Shown: positions 25,092 through 36,849 of the stretch, in pieces | Numbering within the stretch: position 1 is the first letter of the stretch | Layout of the letters: every line of letters begins with the position of its first letter | Made by a program: the position numbers and the translations under genes | DNA from: Lysobacterales bacterium | GTDB taxonomy: Bacteria > Pseudomonadota > Gammaproteobacteria > Xanthomonadales > SZUA-5 | NCBI GenBank assembly: GCA_022841325.1 | Contig: JALHRS010000035.1 | Coordinates: 1 to 61,318, forward strand | Reading direction: 5' to 3' | DNA length: 61,318 nt | Notes under the pieces: generated by a model | Databases searched by the model: none | Told to the model about the DNA's origin: nothing | The model's input: only the letters and a program-made list of their open reading frames with translations

Positions 25092-25111
25092 AATTGACAG
25101 CGCTATCAATT
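25092..25111 (+). promoter_or_regulatory. LacI operator upstream of the sugar symporter
   Basis: AATTGACAGCGCTATCAATT is a 20-bp palindrome with one mismatched pair. Its core matches the operators before lacI, GH3 and the receptor gene and includes a consensus -35 TTGACA. It lies 104 bp before the symporter start. No clear -10 box was seen. Confidence 0.75.
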
Positions 25112-25212
25112 AACCTCTTTTTGTCCCAGAATGTCGGCGCCGTGACCTCGGGCGCGGCGCGCCTGTCTTGGCGGGCGCCTCTCGTCGGTACCAGCATTGG
25201 GGAGCAAGGCTC

Positions 25213-26529
25213 ATGACACCGCATTCATCCTCCGCGCCAACTTCACTGGCGCCGACCGGCGAGGGTGCGCACACGCGCTCGCTGATCATCCTGACCTTGC
25301 TGTTCTTCATGTGGGGTCTGCTGACCTCGTTGAACGACGTGCTGATTCCGCACCTGAAGTCGATCTACACGCTGAGCTACACCCAGGCCATGCTGGTGCA
25401 GTTCTGCTTCTTCGGCGCCTATTTCATTGTCTCGGTGCCAGCGGGCGCGTTGATCAAGCGCATCGGCTATCAGCGCGGAGCGGTCACCGGCCTGATGATC
25501 GCTGCCAGTGGTTGCGCGCTGTTCTATCCGGCCGCACAGAGCGGCTACGGGCTGTTCCTGTTCGCCTTCTTCATTCTGGCCGCGGGTATCACCATTCTGC
25601 AGGTGGCCGCCAATCCCTATGTCACCGTGCTGGGTGACCCCAAGACCGCTTCCAGCCGGCTGACGCTGACCCAGGCCTTCAATTCCCTCGGCACCACCGT
25701 CGGCCCCCTGTTCGGCGGCATGCTGATCCTCGGTGGCGCAGCGGCCCTGGTGAGTGGTGATATCTCACAGATGTCGGCGGCCGAACAGGCCGCCTTCAAG
25801 GCCCAGGAAGCGGCCACGGTGCAGGGCCCCTATCTGATGCTGGCCGCCGCCCTGCTGGCGCTGGCAGTGTTCTTTGCGCTGGCGAAGCTGCCGAAGATCA
25901 CCCATGCCGACGATCCCGCCGACGCTGCTGGCCCGGCAGCCGGCAATTCCATCTTCCAGCATCGCAATCTGGTGCTCGGCACCATGGCGATCTTCCTGTA
26001 CGTGGGCGCCGAGGTCAGCATCGGCAGTTTCCTGATCAATTACTTCGGCGAAAGTCGGATCGCGGGCCTGGAAGAGGCGGCGGCCGCCAAGCTGGTCGCC
26101 TATTACTGGGGCATGGCCATGGTCGGTCGCTTCATCGGCTTCGCAGTGATGCGCAGGGTCAGTCCGGGCAAGACCCTGGCCTTCAACGCTGCCTGTGCGA
26201 TGGCCTTGATCCTGACCAGCATCCTCAGTCACGGTCAGCTGGCGATGTGGTCGATCCTGGGTGTGGGGCTGTTCAACTCGATCATGTTCCCGACCATCTT
26301 CAGCATGGCTCTGCACCGCCTCGGCAAGTTCACCGGTCAGGGATCGGGACTGTTGTGCATGGCCATCGTCGGCGGCGCACTGGTGCCGCTGGTGCAGGGC
26401 GTGGCTGCCGACCGCATTGGCATCCAGAGCTCTTTTGTGGTGCCCTTGCTGTGCTACGGCTTCATCTTCTATTTCGGCGCCAAGTACGCGCGCCTGCATC
26501 AGGGACCCGTGGCCACCGTCGCCCACTGA
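25213..26529 (+). CDS. FucP/GluP-type glucose/galactose MFS symporter
   Basis: 438 aa with about twelve transmembrane helices. The start follows GGAGCAAGG. Family features include [20 protein letters not shown] in helix 1, [20 protein letters not shown] (helix 2 and loop), [12 protein letters not shown] and [19 protein letters not shown]. FucP-family proteins import glucose, galactose or fucose with protons. It is the first plus-strand gene of the regulon, preceded by a LacI operator, and ends 2 bp before the GH2-like gene, so the two form an operon. It probably imports the monosaccharide released by the periplasmic glycosidases. Confidence 0.93.
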   Translation: MTPHSSSAPTSLAPTGEGAHTRSLIILTLLFFMWGLLTSLNDVLIPHLKSIYTLSYTQAMLVQFCFFGAYFIVSVPAGALIKRIGYQRGAVTGLMIAASGCALFYPAAQSGYGLFLFAFFILAAGITILQVAANPYVTVLGDPKTASSRLTLTQAFNSLGTTVGPLFGGMLILGGAAALVSGDISQMSAAEQAAFKAQEAATVQGPYLMLAAALLALAVFFALAKLPKITHADDPADAAGPAAGNSIFQHRNLVLGTMAIFLYVGAEVSIGSFLINYFGESRIAGLEEAAAAKLVAYYWGMAMVGRFIGFAVMRRVSPGKTLAFNAACAMALILTSILSHGQLAMWSILGVGLFNSIMFPTIFSMALHRLGKFTGQGSGLLCMAIVGGALVPLVQGVAADRIGIQSSFVVPLLCYGFIFYFGAKYARLHQGPVATVAH

Positions 26530-26531
26530 GC

Positions 26532-27866
26532 ATGCCGAGACTCTCCATGCAGATGGCCGTCCGGACCTGGCTGGCTTCGCTGCTGGGCCTGGCGCTGACG
26601 TGGTCGATCACGCCGGCGGCGATGGCGGCCAGCGCGCGCCCGGCGCAGGTGCAGATCGTCAAGATCGATGCCGGATACCAGCTGCTGGTGGATGGGCAGC
26701 CCTTTCGCGTCAACGGCGCCGGACTGGAGTCCGGCAACCTGGAGGCGCTCGCCGCCAGTGGCGCGACCAGCTTCCGCACCTGGCGTACCGAGGGCGGCCG
26801 CCGCCTGCTCGATCGCGCCCGGGAGCATGGCCTGATGGTGGCGATGGGCATCGAGATTGCCCGAGAGCGCCATGGCTTCGACTATGACGATGCCGCCGCG
26901 GTCGCCCGGCAGTTTGCGCGGGTGCGCCGGGAAGTCACGAGTCTCAAGGACCACCCGGCGCTGCTGATGTGGGTGGTCGGCAACGAACTCAATCTGGACG
27001 GGCGCAATCCCCGGGTCTGGGACGCGGTCAACCAGATCGCCGAGTGGATCCAACAGGAGGATCCCGATCATCCGGTGATGACCACGCTGGCCGGCTTCAA
27101 CCCCGAACTGGCCGAGCAGCTGCGAACGCGCGCGCCGGCCCTCGATCTGATCGGAATCCAGCTCTACGGCGACATCGTGCAGTTGCCGGCCAAGCTGCGC
27201 GACAGTGCCTGGGACGGCCCCTACATCGTCACCGAGTGGGGCCCCAGCGGCCACTGGGAAGTGCCTCTGACTGCCTGGGGCGCGCCGATCGAGGATGACA
27301 GTAGCCGCAAGGCCGAGCTCTTGCTGGATCGCTACCAGCGCTACATCGCCAGCGATCACCGACAGTGCCTGGGTTCCTTTGTGTTCCTCTGGGGTCAGAA
27401 GCAGGAGCGCACACCCACCTGGTACGGCATGTTCCTCAAGACCGGCGAGGCCACCGCCGCGGTCGATGCGATGCGCTATCTGTGGACCGGGGCCTGGCCC
27501 GGCAATCGCAGTCCGTCGATCTCGCCGCTGCAGATCGATGCACGACAGGCCGCCGACAGCGTGGTGCTGGCGCCCGGACAGAGCTACAGGGCCGCCGTTT
27601 CTGCCAGCGACACCGATGGCGACACGCTGCAGTTCGACTGGCGCCTGCTGCGCGAGAGCGAGGCCCGCAGTGTCGGTGGCGACGCTGAGGAGGTGCCACG
27701 CGCGGTTCCGGTACGAATGCGCGCAGATGGCCCCGGCATGTTGCAGTTCACCTCGCCGCGTCGGTCCGGAAACTACCGCCTGTTCGTCACCGTGCGCGAT
27801 GGTCGCGGTCATGCCGCGCATGCCAACATGCCATTCCGGGTGGAGAAGCTGCCGGCCAGGCCTTAG
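26532..27866 (+). CDS. Secreted GH2-type TIM-barrel glycosidase-like protein with C-terminal Ig-like domain
   Basis: 444 aa with a signal peptide ending near PAAMAASA. The barrel (about residues 40-310) resembles the catalytic domain of GH2 clan A enzymes: WVVGNELNL supplies an Asn-Glu acid/base candidate (Glu152), and VTEWGPSGHWE a nucleophile candidate (Glu235). The sandwich domains of true GH2 enzymes are missing. A C-terminal domain from about residue 335 has SASDTDGDTLQFDWRL, a PKD/cadherin-like pattern. Start alternatives are ATGs at 26547 and 26553. Context suggests a periplasmic beta-glucan or glucoside enzyme, but the substrate is unproven. Confidence 0.78.
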   Translation: MPRLSMQMAVRTWLASLLGLALTWSITPAAMAASARPAQVQIVKIDAGYQLLVDGQPFRVNGAGLESGNLEALAASGATSFRTWRTEGGRRLLDRAREHGLMVAMGIEIARERHGFDYDDAAAVARQFARVRREVTSLKDHPALLMWVVGNELNLDGRNPRVWDAVNQIAEWIQQEDPDHPVMTTLAGFNPELAEQLRTRAPALDLIGIQLYGDIVQLPAKLRDSAWDGPYIVTEWGPSGHWEVPLTAWGAPIEDDSSRKAELLLDRYQRYIASDHRQCLGSFVFLWGQKQERTPTWYGMFLKTGEATAAVDAMRYLWTGAWPGNRSPSISPLQIDARQAADSVVLAPGQSYRAAVSASDTDGDTLQFDWRLLRESEARSVGGDAEEVPRAVPVRMRADGPGMLQFTSPRRSGNYRLFVTVRDGRGHAAHANMPFRVEKLPARP

Positions 27867-27880
27867 CGCGAAATGGGCCG

Positions 27881-27963
27881 CTGTGGGAGCGGGCTCTGCC
27901 CGCGATCAAGGTCCCGGCAGGTTTGAGGTGCTGCGATCGCGGCTGAATCCGCTCCCACAGGGT
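27881..27963. repeat. REP-like hairpin GTGGGAGCGGGCT
   Basis: CTGTGGGAGCGGGCTCTGCCCGCGATC pairs imperfectly with GATCGCGGCTGAATCCGCTCCCACAG. It sits between the convergent GH2-like and glk genes, where a bidirectional hairpin could end transcription. A second copy is at 35099-35177. Confidence 0.8.
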
Positions 27964-27988
27964 TGCTGCCCAGACCTGGGCTCGCCGC

Positions 27989-28993
27989 TCAGGCGGCCGA
28001 CCGCAGTGCCGGCCTGAGCGCCGCTGCGGCGGCGCCCAGCAGACCGGCGTGGGGATGCAGCACCGCCAATGTGGGCACCTGGGCCATCGCTGCGCGGAAG
28101 CGGCCCTTGGCCTCAAAGCGTTCACGGAAGGCCGAAGCCTGCAGCTGCGGCAGCAACTTCGGCACCAGACCACCGCAGAGGTATGCGCCGTCCCAGGCAC
28201 CCAGCGTCAGTACCAGATCGCCGGCGACGCTCCCGAACACTTCACAGAACATCTGAACTGCGCGCAGGCACAGCGGGTCACCCTTGCCGGCACCGGCGGT
28301 GACGTCCTCGGGGGCGAGAGCGACTGGCGGCGGCTTTCCGTGGCTGAGGCTGTGCAGCGCGCCATGGAGGTTGACCAGGCCGCCACCGCTGAGCAGACGC
28401 TCGTTGGAGACCCGGCCAAACTGCCGGGCGAGGATGTCGAGTACCTGCGACTCCTCGGTGCTGGACGGAGCAAAGCCGACATGGCCGCCCTCGGTTTCCA
28501 GTGCGAAACTGCGATCATCGCGGACCATCAGCGCACTGACACCGAGTCCGGTGCCCGGACCCAGTACCGCATGGCTGCGCGAGGTCGAAGGCCGTGGCCG
28601 CAGCAGCGGCCCGCCGATGGGCGCGAGGTCCGCTTCCACCAACAGCTCCGTCGCCAGCGCCTGGGCGGTGAAATCGTTGATCAGCGTCAGCGATTCGACC
28701 GCCAGTGCCCTGGCGGTATCCGCGGCCGATATCAGCCAGGGGTGATTGGTGATCTGCGCCGTATCGCCGTCGACCCGACCTGCCACCGCAAAGACGCCGG
28801 CGCGCAGATCCCGACCGGAGACACCGATCGCCGCCAGATAGTGCTGCGCGGCAGCCACCAGCGTGGGGAACTCCGCCGCCACCGCCTGCCGCACGCTGTC
28901 CAGCAGCAGCGGCGTGGACCGCCTTGGGTCGCCCAGCGCAAAGCGGGCATTGGTGCCACCGATATCGGCCAGCAAGACGAGGTGGGCGCTCAT
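27989..28993 (-). CDS. glk: Glucokinase
   Basis: 334 aa of the bacterial Glk family (E. coli 321 aa). The start at 28993 gives the standard N-terminus MSAHLVLLADIGGTNARFAL with the phosphate-binding DIGGTN motif. Also visible are INDFTAQA with the catalytic Asp, GPGTGLGV and the TEGGHVGFAP segment. It phosphorylates glucose to glucose-6-phosphate in the cytoplasm. The gene is divergent from the GH3 gene across a region with a LacI operator, so sugar release and phosphorylation are probably co-controlled. Confidence 0.94.
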   Translation of the reverse strand: MSAHLVLLADIGGTNARFALGDPRRSTPLLLDSVRQAVAAEFPTLVAAAQHYLAAIGVSGRDLRAGVFAVAGRVDGDTAQITNHPWLISAADTARALAVESLTLINDFTAQALATELLVEADLAPIGGPLLRPRPSTSRSHAVLGPGTGLGVSALMVRDDRSFALETEGGHVGFAPSSTEESQVLDILARQFGRVSNERLLSGGGLVNLHGALHSLSHGKPPPVALAPEDVTAGAGKGDPLCLRAVQMFCEVFGSVAGDLVLTLGAWDGAYLCGGLVPKLLPQLQASAFRERFEAKGRFRAAMAQVPTLAVLHPHAGLLGAAAAALRPALRSAA

Positions 28994-29150
28994 GGTGTCA
29001 TCGTCGGGTGCGGGAATCCTGGATGTCCGAGGGCGACACTGTTGCCGACCAGCCAGCAGGCGCTCGCCGTATCGGTGCAATGTCGCGGATAGGCGGTCCG
29101 TACCCCGCCGCTGCCAGCCGTGAATGGAATGGCCCGAGTAAATCCGATCG

Positions 29151-29180
29151 TTGACAACGCTGTCAACAAGCGCGTATTAA
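29151..29180 (+). promoter_or_regulatory. LacI operator and promoter between glk and the GH3 gene
   Basis: The operator TTGACAACGCTGTCAA is at 29151-29166. Its first half is a perfect -35 TTGACA; TATTAA at 29175-29180 is a -10 box with an 18-bp spacer, pointing toward the GH3 gene whose start is 71 bp further on. The same operator may also act on the divergent glk gene, whose start is 158 bp away. Confidence 0.82.
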
Positions 29181-29250
29181 TTCGCCCTCAACGATCGGTC
29201 ATCCGCTTTGCGGTGGCTGATCCGTCGCGAATGTCCGGGGAGGGAGATTC

Positions 29251-31830
<2,580 letters not shown>

Positions 31831-31904
31831 AATGTCGAAGCTACCGTTTATCCGATCCCGGGCCTGATCTTGCATGAAAGTCAGCCTGAACTGTCCATTA
31901 ACGA

Positions 31905-31933
31905 TTGACAACGCTGTCAATTCGTCGTGCAAT
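31905..31933 (+). promoter_or_regulatory. LacI operator and promoter of the TonB receptor gene
   Basis: TTGACAACGCTGTCAA at 31905-31920 is identical to the glk/GH3 operator. Its TTGACA can act as a -35 box with TGCAAT (31928-31933) as a weak -10 at 17 bp. The receptor start lies 80 bp downstream. Confidence 0.75.
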
Positions 31934-32013
31934 GTCCACCCACCTGGCGCCGGACCTGCTGTCGTCCGCGTCTGTCCACCCGTCGTCTGTGAATGTCCCT
32001 GGAGGGAGAGTCC

Positions 32014-35004
32014 ATGAAGCAAGCGCACCCATTTCCGAAGCAGCGGTTGCTGACGGCCGCCCTTCTGCTGGCCCTGGCCAGTCCATCGGTCTATGCCCAG
32101 AATGTCGATGCGGACAACGATGAGTCCGAGCAGGCGGCCGAACTCGACGAGATCGTGGTCAAGGGTATCCGCGGCAGCATGACCTCGTCGATGAACCTCA
32201 AGCGCGACTCGACCGGTGTGGTCGACGGCATCGTCGCCGAGGACATCGGCAAGTTCCCGGACACCAATCTGGCCGAATCGCTGCAGCGTATCACCGGCGT
32301 GTCGATCGACCGCTCCAACGGTGAGGGCTCCAGGGTCACGGTGCGTGGCGTTGGTCCCGACTTCAATCTGGTGCTGCTCAATGGCCGGCAGATGCCGGGT
32401 TCCAGCATCGGCGAGACTGGCCCGAGCAATTCGCGCGCTTTTGATTTCGCCAACCTGGCCTCGGAAGCCATCGCCGAGGTCGAGGTCTACAAGACCGGTC
32501 GGGCAGCGACCCCCACCGGCGGCATCGGTGCGACCATCAACATCAAGACCGCCAAGCCACTGGAAGCGCCGGGTTTCCGCGCCAACGTCGGCGTCAAGGG
32601 CGTGCACGACACCTCCAATGGCAATCTCCCCGGTGCCTTGCAGGGCGATGACTTCACCCCGGAGATCTCGGGCATCTTCAGCAATACCAGCGAGGACGGC
32701 CGCTTTGGCGTGGCCCTGACCGGCAGCTACCAGGAGCGTGATCTGGGCTACAACCAGGCCGCCGTGGCCAACGGCTGGCGACCCTTCGCTGGCGACGAGA
32801 ACAACTGGGGTACGATTCCGCAGCCGGGCACGCCGGGCTCCCAGAACATCATCAATCGCCCCGGCCCCACCGACATCTATTCGGTGCCGCAGAATCTGGT
32901 CTACAGCGTCAATGGTCTGAAGCGCCAGCGCACCAACGGCCAGCTCACGTTCCAGTTCGCACCCACCGACAACATCACCACCACGCTGGACTACACCTAT
33001 TCGCAGAACAAGATCCAGCAGCAGCGCAATGAGCTGTCGGTGTGGTTCAACTTCGGCCCGTCCACCAGTTCCTGGACCAACGGTCCGGTGGCCGGCCCGA
33101 ACTTCTATTCGGAAACCATCAATCCGGCCAACAGCGATCTGGCCATGGGTGGCGCTGCCTTTGCGACCAAGAGCGACAACGACTCGATTGGCTTCAATGT
33201 CGAATGGGATGTCTCCAACGACCTTGGCCTGGAATTCGACATTCACAGCTCCAGCGCCGAAACCGGTGCCGACAGCCCTTATGGCTCGAATGCAGTGCTC
33301 GGTACCGCCGGTTTCTTCCGCGGCACCACCACGGTCGATTTCACCCGCGATTTCCCGGTGATGAGCGTGCAGCTGCCCCCGGGCATGTCCAGCATCGATC
33401 CCTCGGCCATGCTGGTGACCGGCTCCAGCTTCCGCAACAGCTACATGAAGTCGGATGTCGATCAGGGCCAGATCAAGGGTCATTTCGATTTCGCCGAAGC
33501 CTCGCGCCTGGACTTCGGTGTCAGCATCACCAACGTCAAGAACCGCACCGCCTTCTCCAATGTGCAGCGGGATACCTGGGGCGGCGCCACCAGTCCGGCC
33601 GACTATCCGGACAGCGTCTGGCACCTGCAGCCGGTGCGGCCCTTCTTCGACAACATCAATGGCAGCGGCAATCCGGCGCTGTTCAACCAGTTCTTCATCT
33701 TCGACTTCGAGACCGTTCGCCAGCTGGCCGCGGCTGCTGCCGGCAATGAATCGCTGTACCTGCGCTCGGACGTGTTCACCACCGATCGTCGGGTCGAGGA
33801 AAAGTCCAGGAGTGCCTATCTGCAGTACAGCACCACCTTCGACACGAGCATGCCGATCAACCTCAATGCCGGTGTGCGCTTCGAGAAAACCGACGTCACC
33901 TCGACCGCGCTGGTGCCGACCGCCACCGGTATCGTCTGGGTAGCCAACAACGAGTTCTCGGTGCAGTTCGGCGATCCCGGCTACACCACGCTCCGGGGCG
34001 ATTACCAGTACACCCTGCCTAATCTGGATCTGTCGATCGAGACCAGCGCCGATACCATCCTGCGCTTCAGTTACGGCGAGAGCATCGGCCGACCGGGCTG
34101 GGGCGACATCCAGGGAGGCCAGACGCTGAACCAGCTGGCGCGCATCAACGGTGGTACCGGTGCCCAGGGCAATCCGGCACTCAAGCCGCTGGAGTCGCAG
34201 AACTTCGATGTTTCCTTCGAGTGGTACTACGGCGAATCCAGCTACCTGTCGCTGGGCTATTTCCGCAAGAACATCGACAACTACATCGGTGTCACCACCG
34301 TGCAGGCGACCCCGTTCGAACTGCATACACCTGCGGGCGGCTCCTTCTTCAACCAGGCGATAGCCAATGGCTGCCCCCAGGCTGACGTGACCTGCATACG
34401 CAACTACATCTTCGACAACTTCTCCAGCGATCCCAGCGTGACCCGTGGCCCGAACGACCCCAACGGCAACCGCACGGGCACCATCGCCGGCCGCCCGAGT
34501 GATCCGATTGCGACCTTCCTGATCACCACCCCGGCCAACCAGCGCTCGGCGTCCCTCGACGGCTGGGAGTTCAACATCCAGCACGTCTTCGGGGAAACCG
34601 GTTTCGGCGTCTCCGCCAACTACACCATGGTGGATTCGGGTTTGAGCTACGACAACTATGATCGCGGCGAACAGTTCGCGCTCGAAGGCGTCAGCGATTC
34701 GGCCAATCTGGTTGGCTTCTACGAGAAGTACAACTGGTCGGTGCGCCTTGCCTACAACTGGCGCGATGAGTTCCTGGCCGGTCGCTTTGATGGCACCGGG
34801 CTGCCCAACCCGGTCTACACCGAAGCCTATGGCCAGTGGGACATGAATGTCGGCTACCAGTGGAACGACCAGCTGTCCTTCCAGTTCGAGGCCATCAACC
34901 TCACCGACGAGATCCAGCGCCTGCACGGACGCACCGAGAATCAGGTGCTGTACGTGACCCAGACCGGTCCGCGCTATATGGTTGGCTTCCGCTACAAGTT
35001 CTGA
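32014..35004 (+). CDS. TonB-dependent receptor, Xanthomonas/Caulobacter type
   Basis: 996 aa; the start follows GGAGGGAGAG and a signal peptide ends at VYAQN. A TonB-box-like LDEIVVKG precedes the plug, which has the subfamily signature VAEDIGKFPDTNLAESLQR and IRGVG-type RVTVRGVGPDFN. A large barrel follows with EAINLTDEIQR and a terminal MVGFRYKF ending in Phe. This TIGR01782-type subgroup is linked to carbohydrate uptake in Xanthomonadales and Caulobacterales. The identical LacI operator upstream ties it to the GH3/glk system, so oligoglucoside import across the outer membrane is likely. A strong terminator follows. Confidence 0.94.
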   Translation: MKQAHPFPKQRLLTAALLLALASPSVYAQNVDADNDESEQAAELDEIVVKGIRGSMTSSMNLKRDSTGVVDGIVAEDIGKFPDTNLAESLQRITGVSIDRSNGEGSRVTVRGVGPDFNLVLLNGRQMPGSSIGETGPSNSRAFDFANLASEAIAEVEVYKTGRAATPTGGIGATINIKTAKPLEAPGFRANVGVKGVHDTSNGNLPGALQGDDFTPEISGIFSNTSEDGRFGVALTGSYQERDLGYNQAAVANGWRPFAGDENNWGTIPQPGTPGSQNIINRPGPTDIYSVPQNLVYSVNGLKRQRTNGQLTFQFAPTDNITTTLDYTYSQNKIQQQRNELSVWFNFGPSTSSWTNGPVAGPNFYSETINPANSDLAMGGAAFATKSDNDSIGFNVEWDVSNDLGLEFDIHSSSAETGADSPYGSNAVLGTAGFFRGTTTVDFTRDFPVMSVQLPPGMSSIDPSAMLVTGSSFRNSYMKSDVDQGQIKGHFDFAEASRLDFGVSITNVKNRTAFSNVQRDTWGGATSPADYPDSVWHLQPVRPFFDNINGSGNPALFNQFFIFDFETVRQLAAAAAGNESLYLRSDVFTTDRRVEEKSRSAYLQYSTTFDTSMPINLNAGVRFEKTDVTSTALVPTATGIVWVANNEFSVQFGDPGYTTLRGDYQYTLPNLDLSIETSADTILRFSYGESIGRPGWGDIQGGQTLNQLARINGGTGAQGNPALKPLESQNFDVSFEWYYGESSYLSLGYFRKNIDNYIGVTTVQATPFELHTPAGGSFFNQAIANGCPQADVTCIRNYIFDNFSSDPSVTRGPNDPNGNRTGTIAGRPSDPIATFLITTPANQRSASLDGWEFNIQHVFGETGFGVSANYTMVDSGLSYDNYDRGEQFALEGVSDSANLVGFYEKYNWSVRLAYNWRDEFLAGRFDGTGLPNPVYTEAYGQWDMNVGYQWNDQLSFQFEAINLTDEIQRLHGRTENQVLYVTQTGPRYMVGFRYKF

Positions 35005-35053
35005 TCCGGGAAGCTCTGCGGAAAGTGCTGCATGATTGAACAATCAGGCAGCG

Positions 35054-35086
35054 GAGAAGGCCGCTGATTCAGCGGCCTTCTCGTTT
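35054..35086 (+). terminator. Strong intrinsic terminator after the TonB receptor gene
   Basis: Perfect 14-bp arms, GAGAAGGCCGCTGA and its complement, with almost no loop, are followed by GTTT. It separates the receptor from the halogenase operon, which therefore needs readthrough or its own promoter. Confidence 0.85.
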
Positions 35087-35098
35087 GTGCAACGCACG

Positions 35099-35177
35099 TC
35101 TGTGGGAGCGGGCTTTGCCCGCGATCGGTGCCCGGTTATCCGCGGATGATCGCGGGCAAAGCCCGCTCCCACAGGGT
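35099..35177. repeat. REP-like hairpin GTGGGAGCGGGCTTTGCCCGCG
   Basis: CTGTGGGAGCGGGCTTTGCC and its complement face each other across about 35 bp. This is the second copy of the element at 27881-27963 and resembles REP units common in Pseudomonas and Lysobacterales. Confidence 0.85.
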
Positions 35178-35251
35178 CGTCACGGTCTGGATCGGAGCGA
35201 GGAACTACACTGTGAACGACCAGGCCTGGAAACTCGGGTGAGAGCAAAACG

Positions 35252-36805
35252 GTGAGTGCTGCCATCAACCATGTGGTCATCGTCGGCGGCGGTTCGGCCG
35301 GCTGGCTGACCGCTGCCGTCATAGCCGCAGAGCACGGCCGCGCCGCCGGTGGCCGCTTGCAGGTGAGCCTGCTGGAGTCGCCCGAGGTACCGCCCATCGG
35401 GGTCGGCGAGGGCACCTGGCCGACGATGCGCGACACGTTGAGCCGGATCGGCGTGTCCGAGAGCGCCTTCTTCCGCGACTGCGATGCCGCTTTCAAGCAG
35501 GGCTCGCAGTTCATCGGCTGGGTCAACGGCCAGCCCGATGATTACTACTTCCATCCCTTCGTGCTGCCGCAGGGTTATGGCGAGGCCAATCTGGTCGCCG
35601 AATGGCTGCGCCATCATGCCCAGGTGCCGTTTGCCGATCTGGTCAGCTTTCAGCCGCATCTGTGCGCCGCCGGCAAGGCCCCCAAGCAGGCGCAGACGCC
35701 GGAATTTGCCGCGGTGGCCAACTACGCCTACCACCTCGACGCCGGCAAGTTCGGCCTGTTCCTGCGCAGGCACTGCGTCGAGCAGCTGGGCGTGCGCCAC
35801 GTTCCGGATCACATGGTGGCCGTGAATGCCGCCGACAACGGCGATATCGCCTCGGTGCAGACCCGCGAGCACGGTGCGCTCGCCGGTGATCTCTACATCG
35901 ACTGCACCGGATTGCGCTCGCTGCTGCTGGGTGAGCATTACGGCGTCGGCCTGATCGACCAGAAACAGGTGCTGTTCAACGACTCGGCGCTGGCCCTGCA
36001 GCTACCGTACCCGCAGCCCGACAGTCCGATCGCCTCGCATACGATCTCCACTGCCCAGAGCAGCGGCTGGATCTGGGATATCGGCCTGCCCACCCGACGC
36101 GGCATCGGCCATGTCTATTCGAGTGCGCACATCTCCGATGAAGCCGCCGAAGCCGAGCTGCGCCGCTATGTGGCGGCCCATGGCGGCGGGGTCGAATGTC
36201 CCGCCCCGCGCAAGCTCGGCTTCCAGCCCGGCTACCGGCAACGCTTCTGGCACCGCAACTGCGTCGCCGTGGGTTTGTCCTCGGGCTTCATCGAACCGCT
36301 GGAAGCTTCGGCGCTGGCCCTGGTGGAATTGTCGGCGGCCATGATCTGCGACCAGTTGCCGGCCACGCGCGAGCGCATGGACATCGTCGCCGAGCGCTTC
36401 AACGATGCCTTCAGTTACCGCTGGAGCCGGGTGATCGATTTCCTGAAACTGCACTATGTGCTGACCCAGCGCAGCGACTCGGACTACTGGCGCGACAACT
36501 GCCGCCCGGAATCGGTGCCTGAGCGTCTGCGCGCACAGCTGGCGCTGTGGCGGCAGCAGTCGCCTTCGCGTTACGACCTGCATCGGGTCGACGAAATGTT
36601 CCCCTCGGCCAGCTACCAGTATGTGCTGTACGGTATGGGCTTCAGGCCCGATGCCGATCCGGCCCCGCGGCACTCGGATCAGCCCGAGCGGGCCGACCGC
36701 GCCTTTCGCGAGGCGGCCAGTCTGTCCAGACGTATGCTGGCGGCGCTGCCAGGCAATCGCGAACTGCTGGCGCACATCCACCACAAGGGTCTGCCCAGAC
36801 ACTGA
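35252..36805 (+). CDS. Flavin-dependent tryptophan halogenase-like protein (first paralogue)
   Basis: 517 aa from a GTG start. FAD-binding GGGSAGW is at residues 12-18. The catalytic Lys of halogenases is conserved as Lys82 (PrnA Lys79) and the glutamate as Glu348 in SGFIEPLEAS (PrnA Glu346). The WxWxIP signature is altered to WIWDIGLP. True members chlorinate or brominate indoles using FADH2 and oxygen; relatives in Xanthomonas sugar loci were reported to prefer bromination in vitro, but their native substrate is unknown. It is first in a four-gene cluster with SapC, a cupin-8 protein and a second halogenase. A reductase gene is not adjacent. Confidence 0.9.
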   Translation: MSAAINHVVIVGGGSAGWLTAAVIAAEHGRAAGGRLQVSLLESPEVPPIGVGEGTWPTMRDTLSRIGVSESAFFRDCDAAFKQGSQFIGWVNGQPDDYYFHPFVLPQGYGEANLVAEWLRHHAQVPFADLVSFQPHLCAAGKAPKQAQTPEFAAVANYAYHLDAGKFGLFLRRHCVEQLGVRHVPDHMVAVNAADNGDIASVQTREHGALAGDLYIDCTGLRSLLLGEHYGVGLIDQKQVLFNDSALALQLPYPQPDSPIASHTISTAQSSGWIWDIGLPTRRGIGHVYSSAHISDEAAEAELRRYVAAHGGGVECPAPRKLGFQPGYRQRFWHRNCVAVGLSSGFIEPLEASALALVELSAAMICDQLPATRERMDIVAERFNDAFSYRWSRVIDFLKLHYVLTQRSDSDYWRDNCRPESVPERLRAQLALWRQQSPSRYDLHRVDEMFPSASYQYVLYGMGFRPDADPAPRHSDQPERADRAFREAASLSRRMLAALPGNRELLAHIHHKGLPRH

Positions 36806-36849
36806 GCACCCGCCGCCGAATCCATTGCCCCGGAGAGCCCAGCGCCACC

